Below are positions 57,530-64,000 of a stretch of DNA of 64,000 nucleotides, piece after piece. The DNA is taken from the NCBI GenBank assembly GCA_964036195.1, contig OZ038458.1:3038001-3102000 (forward strand), given 5' to 3'. The position numbers and the translations under genes were made by a program. Numbering within the stretch: the first letter of the stretch is position 1; each line of letters begins with the position of its first letter. A model generated the notes under the pieces. It was not told where the DNA came from, did not search any database, and worked only from the letters and a program-made list of their open reading frames with translations. This DNA is from Sphaerolaimus hirsutus (Eukaryota > Nematoda > Chromadorea > Monhysterida > Sphaerolaimidae).

Positions 57530-58413
57530 CAAATTAAACACAAAAACACAACTATGATTTTCGAAGCAGCCAGTGCTGAACTGCTGTACATAGGTTTATT
57601 CTTAATGAAACGTTTCGTTATCCTTTTACGTTTTGATTCTGAAATTTGCAGTAAAAAAGAAAGTTTTTCTGTGCTTAGACATCTGAAAAACTAAAGAATG
57701 GAGCTATGGTGCCAATTTATCACAGGACTGGACATTGTCCAAACTGTACTTTTCCAACATAATGCCATTTTCATCATATTGTATTTGGTGAACGAAGTAA
57801 AATAATTGCAAAATGAAACACATTTTCAAGAGGGCAATTTTTCATCAGTTTATCGTGTATGGATTGCATCGTATTTATTTATAAATACCAGATCCCTTTC
57901 ACATTTAGTAAAGATGTTAAGAAAACGAGATATATAAACAGACAACCAAATACACACTTTGCTGCAAATCACCATACCATACCCCACCTGAAAAATACGA
58001 AAAAAATGTACATCTAAATACAGGGGTCAGTTCCGCACTCATCAAATGTCATGCAAAATGCCAAAAAAAATGAAATATTATCGAACATTTGGCAAATGTG
58101 TGTGCAGCATTTTACATAAAAATTGGGAAATTTGCAAATATTTATGAAATATTGCTTGGTGCGGGACATGCCCCTCGACACGGTCTAAAAAATGGTGCTA
58201 TAAATGCCAATCATTATCCAAACACCAAAGCTAAGCTAAATAGATTAATCACAGAATTAATGCAAATATGAGATGCTACTTGAATGATAAAATTTGGCCA
58301 AAAATGAGTTAGCAAGTGAAAAACGCTCACTAGTCTGATACAATATGTAGAAATGCCAGAAAAAATCCCTAAGAAAAATGTCTAAAGTCCAAAAAACCAT
58401 TCAGCCTAAAATA

Positions 58414-61067
58414 TCATTTTTCTGCGGTGCCTTGGCCAGCCCCCTTTTTGGCAAGCTGCCCAGTTTCAAACTTGTGCACAAGCTGTTGACTGAGTACCCA
58501 GAGTTTCTGTGCCAAATCGACACGTTGCGCCAATGCATTCGGTTCCCTGGGCCAGCAACTGTCATAGTAGTAACCTGTTAAACCTGAAATTGGGAGTGGT
58601 ATTTCTATTGGATTTGGGACACAGAGAAAATGGCTGCAGGCTCGTTACTCATCTAAACTCGCTACTCATCTAAACCCACTACTTATCTAGACCTGGCATG
58701 CACCTATGTAGATCTACCTGCTACCCATCTGTACCCACTACTCATCTAGACACAGCCTTCATCTAGCTCTACCTGCTACCCATCTGTACCCGCTACTCAT
58801 CTAGACCCAGCACTGACCTAGATCTACCCACTACTTTTCTGTACTCACTACTCATCTATACCCAGCACTAACCTAAATCTACCTGCTACTTTTCTGTACC
58901 TGCTACTCATCTATACCCAGCACTCACCTAGATCTACCCACTACTTTTCTGCACTCACTACTCATCTATACCCAGCACTCACCTAAGTCTACCTGCTACT
59001 TTTCTGTTCCCGCTACTCATCTATACCCAGCACTGACCTAGATCTACCCACTACTTTTCTGTACTCACTACTCATCTATACCCAGCACTAACCTAAATCT
59101 ACCTGCTACTTTTCTGTACCTGCTACTCATCTATACCCAGCACTCACCTAGATCTACCCACTACTTTTCTGCACTCACTACTCATCTATACCCAGCACTC
59201 ACCTAAGTCTACCTGCTACTTTTCTGTACCTGCTACTCATCTATACCCAGCACTCACCTAGATCTACCCACTACTTTTCTGCACTCACTACTCATCTATA
59301 CCCAGCACTCACCTAAGTCTACCTGCTACTTTTCTGTTCCCGCTACTCATCTATACCAGGCACTCACCTAGATCTACCTACTACTTTTCTGTACCCACTA
59401 CTCATGTATACCCCCATCCCACAGGTACATACATAGTGCAATTTGCACTGCGTGACTGAAGAATGCATGCACTCCACATGCCCACAGCAGTACAGTTGCC
59501 AGCACTATAATCACATATTTGCTGTGCAGTGCATGTGTGTTGTAATTATGTTGCGTAAAGTGTCAGCCAGCTGACATCAGATGCAGTGTGTGTGTGTGTG
59601 CGTGTGCAGCCCATGGTGGTGTGCAGTTGCACAGTCCAGGCAGATTGCCCAATGTCTGTGGCTGCTGAAGGGGGTGTGTAGATAAGTAGTAGGTACAGAT
59701 TAGTAGTAGGTATCACTAGATGAGTGCTGGGTCAAGATGAGTAGCGGGCATAGATGACTACCGGGACAGGCTCGAGACCACACAAATGATGAAATAGATT
59801 TAATTGTTTCCCCCACTCTAAAAAATGGAACTATTAAATTTTGAAATGTATAAATCATCAATTAAAAAAAATTTAAGTGAAGATGTAAATCACATAATAC
59901 TCTCTCTCTGAAATAATTTCCCAGCCAAAATTGACCCGAAGAAGATGCGGATGCAAATTTCGATGCAAAAGAAAGATGCAAAAGAAAAAATCATCGATGA
60001 AAGGATACAAATAGATATTTATCTCTTTCTAAATGACTGCATTCAGTACATGTAATCAGCATAAAAATCATAAAGAACCAAATAAAATGTAAACGACCTT
60101 TTATTTCTGGAGCGACAGCACAGAAGACATTGGTGGCAGCGCCCTAGGGGCAATTCCATAAGTGGACAAGTGACAAGATAGGTGCTACGTAGGGATGGAA
60201 AAAACCCTTTTTGATCAGCGACAGGGTTTAAAAAACTTTTTTTTTTAACAGGTGTTTAAAAAAAACGTTTTTTTCCAAAACCTCCCAGATATGGTTATGA
60301 GTCTACGTGTACAGGTATATCAGACAGGTGGCAGTACTTTGTGATGTTATATATAGTGACTGTGTGGCCATGGGAAAGCATTACAAGTGGTGATGTCTGT
60401 CAAAAATATACGTTTTATGTCGACTTATCATGTATTTATATAGGCTTTTGTTGAACACTCGTGACTTCAAGTGAAGTGGGCCATGGGATAGTGTTTTAAT
60501 CAGGTTGCAATAGAAAGCTAATACATTGGAAGTGATTTTTCACGCTGTACAAGTACATGGAGGCACATTGACTGGATATTATATAGTACATAAACATATT
60601 GCGGCTTATTATGACACAATAGCATGAACAAATGGAAGCCTTCACAATAAAAAATGCCTCAAAACCAATGAAAACCACCACAAATGGTAAAGTGCAGGTA
60701 AAATTGCGCTCTTGCGCGCAAAAAAATTGCAAAATACCTAGTGCTTAGTACTAAAACTTTTGTCCAGGCTTTAAAAAAAACGGTTTCGATGTTAGGGCTT
60801 TTTATAAAAAAAAACTAGAAAAAAACCCCGGCCATCCCTAGTGCTAAGTGGTAAGTCAAGTTAAATATAACTGAATTACTACTTATAACTGATTTTACAA
60901 CAGAGAAGTGGTAAGTGAATCGACAAATAATTCCATTCACTAATTCACTTCTCACAAACACTTTTCTGGCCACTTGCCAACTCGCGGAATTGACACCTGT
61001 GCTATGGATTTCTGTATTGGCTTGGACAATGCAAGGAACCATTTTGGCAAGGCTTGGCGAGCTAAGC
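58414..61067 (-). CDS. SDR 3' exons 3-5 with element-derived intron
   Basis: Exon 61067-60997 reads LARQALPKWFLALSKPIQKSIAQ after a TTCACAG acceptor. Exon 60143-60098 reads GAATNVFCAVAPEIK and exon 58583-58414 LTGYYYDSCWPREPN...LAQKLWVLSQQLVHKF, then a Lys/Gly-rich tail and TGA. These are the usual SDR C-terminal substrate-loop and helix segments. The Q|G junction falls inside the conserved QGA motif, with no residue gained or lost. The intron there is exactly an inverted-repeat element. Confidence 0.88.
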
Positions 61068-63876
61068 CTGTGAATGTTTACACAAGTATACCCCGCGGAC
61101 TGCATGCTAAGCTTTTTCTGAACGAAACATTCCTGCATGACGTCATCGTTAATGAAAGAAAAACTGTTCCAATAAATGGTTTCATGTAGAAATGATTTCA
61201 GGTTGTACTCAGCTCCGCATTTTTACTTCTTTCTTTTTTGTGAAAGTGCATACATGGGGGCTGGGGGGGGGCCTCAAATCGGACAGCTATCTAGCTATCC
61301 CGGAGGCCGTTCAGCTATCTATCTATCCCAAGGCAAAATTTTTGGCTACTACCCCAAAAGACCACCCCCCCCCCCAAATCGCTCAGCTATCTATCTGGAG
61401 TGGTTTTTGAGAAATTTTGCCCCAATTTTCGCTCAAAATCACTCATTTTCGCACCTTTTTATAATTTTTCACCTTCAAAATCGTGCTTTACGGCTATATA
61501 CATGGTTATATACCTATTTTGAGCCATTTTAAAGCTACTTTTGGCTACTTTTAACTGATTATTAGCGATTTTTCCCCCTTTCTGCCTTCTTAACCTTGAA
61601 AAAGCCTATATATTGTGCCCCCGCCAGCTCCCCCAGAAAATTTTTCAGCTATCTATCCCTCCGGAGGAGCGATTTGCTATCTATTATAAATTATTAATAA
61701 TTTACATCAAAAAATACTTTTGTGATTTTCAACCAGCCCCAACATACCAGTGCTGATAACGCCTGGATGCAGTACACTGACAGAAATATTATCTTCCTTG
61801 ACTTTCAGAGCGAGTTCCCTCGCAAACCAAATATTGTACAACTTGGATCTGCCGTAGTTTTTGAAGTTGTCCATCATTCCAGTGCTTTTGTACGGCTCAG
61901 TCAAGAAAGATTCCGTTAAGTCGTCAACTGGTATGTTCGTTTTTATAGACGACATTCTGAAGGGAGATGTGGGGGGGGATTAGGGATGGCGGGCGTTTTT
62001 TTCAAAGGTTGGTAAAAAAACACGTTTTATAAAAAAACACGCAAGCATCGAAACCGTTTTTTTTTAACCTTCAGCCAAAACTGTTAGTACTAAGTACTAG
62101 GTATTTTGCATTTTTTTTGCGCGCAAGCGCGCAATTTCACATACGTATTACCATTGCTGGTGGTTTTCATTGGTTTTGAGGTATTTTTAGTGTAAAAGCC
62201 TCCATTTCCTAGTGATATTGTGTGATAATAAGCCATGATATGTGAGTGTAGTATATAATATCCACCCAATGTACCCCCACATAGACGTACAGTGTGAAAC
62301 ATCATTGCCAATGTATTTGCCTGCCCTTATAACCTTATTTAAGCACTATTCCATGCTGAACTTCACTTGAAGTCATGAACATTCGACAAAAGGCGATATA
62401 TGTAAGAAGTCGACAGAAAACGGATATTTTTTACATAAATCACCACTTATAATGCTATCCCATGGCTCCACAGCCATTCTGTGGCTATATAAATATAACA
62501 TCACAAAGTACTGCCAGTTGTCTAATGTACCTGTATATGTTGACCCATAACCATATCTGGGAGCTTTTTAAATGGGGTCATAGAAAAAAAAACGTTTTTT
62601 TTCATCCCTAAGTGGGATAAAACTTGATTTGTGTTGTTATTCTGTTGAGTAAACTAAACAAAAAGGAAACCTTGCCCCAAGAACACGACCTCTATTTAAA
62701 AAACCGCACATTTTTCTACCATTCGTTCGGGGGCTCATTTCAATACCATTATTGGAATATTTTGAAGGTTCCATTTCAGAACGCTATCTCAAAAAGAGCA
62801 ATGCGCTAACTATACTCAGCGGACATCACACTTAGTATGGAAACCTACCCTAACTCATCTGAATAATGAACCAAAATTATACAGATTTTTTCGTCATAAT
62901 ATTTCGTTTTCACTATGGAATATTTCATTGACGCGTCTACTTCTAAAAGTCGACAACTCCACAAAAAGTGATTTTGAGTAAATCGCATTAAAAGTTTCCC
63001 ATCCAATTCCATCCTGCGTGTCCAATTTGGCTCTATCGCACCTACCATTAAGTTCCATATGTTGACAATAAAGTGTCAAATTTTCAGCCCCTGCTCTCAA
63101 CGTATTGTGAAAAATGGGGTGTCCATAAAATTCCATTTGGACAGAGCAAAACTGTTTTGGGGAGGGAAATGGACTTGTCGACTTCTTGCATTCGCGAACA
63201 TTTTTGTTCCCGGGGAGCCCGAGGCTGCCTTATGGGCAATTTATAGACTTGTCGACTTATAGAATTAGCTGTGCACTGCGGACATATCACATTTCGTTCT
63301 ATCTTTTCCCAACAAAAAAGAAAGCGGAGGATGGTCTTGTCGACTTTTAGCCCGAAACTAGATGGACTTGTCGACTTCTTGCTGGAAATTTTTGCATTTT
63401 TCCCAAAAAATGTCAAATTTGGCACTTTGCCATATGGGCATGTGAGGTCACAAAATTTATGGAAAATGATGAAAAATGTGCGGAAGTAGCCCCAGATGAT
63501 GTTTCTGGGCCTAACTCGAAATTTTCATATTTTGGACTTATGAAATTTATCACAAGATGTTATTCATAAAATTTGGTAGGATTCTGCGCATACTTTGCGG
63601 TCCGCCGAGTATAGCTCTCTCCACAAAAACATGACAAGTATAATACTTCCCCCCAAAAACACAAAAATACCCAAAAAAACACACTTATGCGCCTCCGAAG
63701 AAACAACCACAATCCTTTTATCATCATCATTGGTCTGCTTGATTGTGTCCAAAAGCAACTGGGTCAAATAGAAATGGCCCAAGTGGTTTGTGACGAAAGT
63801 GCGGTCCAGCCCATCAGTGGAGGTGCCGTCCGTTGGTGAGGATACTCCAGCGTTCAGCAGTAGAACGTGCAGCGGC
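58414..63876 (-). CDS. WWOX/retinol-dehydrogenase-like SDR, C-terminal three quarters
   Basis: NAD(P)-dependent short-chain dehydrogenase, incomplete at the right edge. The Rossmann glycine motif (about 90 residues) must lie beyond 64000. Minus-strand exons in order: 63876-63685, 61956-61748, 61067-60997, 60143-60098, 58583-58414; phases 2,1,0,1 all close to give 228 residues plus TGA. Motifs are RPLHVLLLNAGV, VTNHLGHFYLTQLLLD (structural Asn), IVVVSSEAHK (catalytic Ser), YGRSKLYN (YxxxK), HPGVISTG, KSIAQGAATNVFCAVAPEIKG and TGYYYDSC...KLWVLSQQL. The VNHLGHFYL, VVVSSE, QGAAT and LW-LS segments are closest to WWOX among SDRs I know. WW domains cannot be judged from here, so no symbol is given. 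The first exon could instead begin at 63923, immediately after another element's CCCCCAG end. Confidence 0.88.
58640..59415. repeat. 55-bp tandem satellite in the last SDR intron
   Basis: The unit CTACTCATCTATACCCAGCA... repeats every 55 bases (for example 59013, 59068, 59123). Alternating variants give a higher-order period of 220 bases (58861 and 59081 are the same variant). A short inverted copy lies at 59680-59770. Confidence 0.88.
60144..60996 (-). mobile_element. Introner-like TIR element = SDR intron, reverse strand (AAGTGG family)
   Basis: Read on the minus strand, the intron starts GTGTCAATTCCGCGAGTTGG after the CAG codon of the SDR motif and ends CCACTTATGGAATTG then CCCCTAG before GGC. 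These are diverged AAGTGG-family termini. A hAT MITE (60190-60840) with 8-bp duplication is nested inside, which explains the 853-bp length. Confidence 0.83.
60190..60840. mobile_element. hAT-like MITE, TAGGGATGG type, nested in the SDR intron element
   Basis: TAGGGATGGAAAAAACCC ... CCGGCCATCCCTA; flanks GTGCTACG/GTGCTAAG (7 of 8). Confidence 0.87.
61981..62610. mobile_element. hAT-like MITE, TAGGGATGG type, SDR intron
   Basis: TAGGGATGGCGGGCG ... TTTTTTCATCCCTA; flanks GGGGGGAT/AGTGGGAT (6 of 8). The core repeats the TACTAGGTATTTTGCA and GCGCGCAAGCGCGC signature. Confidence 0.75.
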
Positions 63877-63923
63877 CTGCGGACACAGTTGAATAAAAGT
63901 GGATAACCGCTGGACATACACTC

Positions 63924-64000
63924 CTGGGGGCAGTCCCAGACCCTGTAAAGTGTAAAGTAAAGTAAACTGTCAAATGTAAAGTAAAGTGTCATGTGAAATG
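63924..64000 (-). mobile_element. End of a CTCCCAGACC-family element, cut by the window edge
   Basis: On the plus strand CTGGGGGCAGTCCCAGACCC is followed by TGTAAAGTG units. On the minus strand it ends ...GGGACTGCC then CCCAG at 63924, and the next bases (GAG TGT ATG...) stay in frame with the SDR exon. It could be the acceptor end of another element-derived intron, competing with the TGTCCGCAG acceptor at 63877-63879. Confidence 0.6.

Larger units (their letters stand above)
44459..58413. other. Gene-poor intergenic block of nested repeats
   Basis: Apart from the elements listed separately I see no supported gene. Two stretches look faintly coding (46084-46275, and 56614-57070 inside the 3.1-kb element), but neither shows a family motif or clear splice sites. 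49000-50000 and 57530-58400 are AT-rich with only short repeats. Confidence 0.6.

Noticed and set aside
58378-58581. 67-codon plus-strand frame (GKLPSFKLVHKLLTEYP...)
   Set aside because: The complementary strand holds the well-supported last SDR exon, with conserved motifs and a closing splice phase.
58640-59415. CRISPR array
   Set aside because: Units are contiguous 55-mers without unique spacers, in a eukaryotic intron; this is a satellite.

Overview
This window is nuclear DNA from an invertebrate animal. It carries two complete split genes and part of a third, all with GT-AG introns, in a genome crowded with short inverted-repeat transposons. The genes are a TAK1/MAP3K7 kinase (+, exons within 9451-25144), a CTNNBL1 spliceosome-associated armadillo protein (+, 27896-44458) and the 3' part of a WWOX/retinol-dehydrogenase-like short-chain dehydrogenase (-, 58414-63876, continuing past the right edge). 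Exons were found from family motifs and then tested by whether phases join across GT/AG junctions. TAK1 and CTNNBL1 join through all their exons with no frameshift (about 687 and 541 residues). The species cannot be named from the sequence. A TAK1 with a TAB-binding-like C-terminus indicates a metazoan.

Layout: 1-9450 holds repeats only (several hAT-type MITEs, a 2.6 kb palindrome, and two abutting TA-flanked palindromes). 9451-25144 is TAK1. 25145-27895 is repeats plus a possible orphan exon pair. 27896-44458 is CTNNBL1. 44459-58413 is a gene-poor block of nested repeats, including a 3.1 kb TIR element with a perfect 8-bp duplication and arrays of G-runs. 58414-64000 is the dehydrogenase on the minus strand, with a 55-bp satellite in its last intron. 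The long uninterrupted ORFs in this window are mostly repeat translations; the real coding exons are short.

The main discovery candidate is a set of introns that are themselves mobile elements. In CTNNBL1, introns 6, 8, 12 and 15, and in the dehydrogenase one intron on the opposite strand, begin and end exactly at the terminal inverted repeats of two related element families. One family starts GTGCCACTCCCAGACC, the other GTGCCGGTTCCGCAAGTGG. One terminus supplies the 5' splice site (CAG|GTGCC or CAG|GTGTC) and the other supplies a C-rich 3' splice site (CCCCAG or CCCCTAG). Further copies of the same families lie outside splice junctions in introns and intergenic DNA. This fits introner-like, transposon-driven intron gain. 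It is notable that one host gene, CTNNBL1, encodes a spliceosome-associated protein.

The second theme is a burst of hAT-like MITEs. More than twenty copies have CAGGG, TAGGG, TAGTGATGG or CAGAGTTG termini, most with perfect or near-perfect 8-bp target duplications. They are often nested in one another and inside the intron-forming elements, which gives a relative insertion history. No rRNA, tRNA or CRISPR array was recognised.
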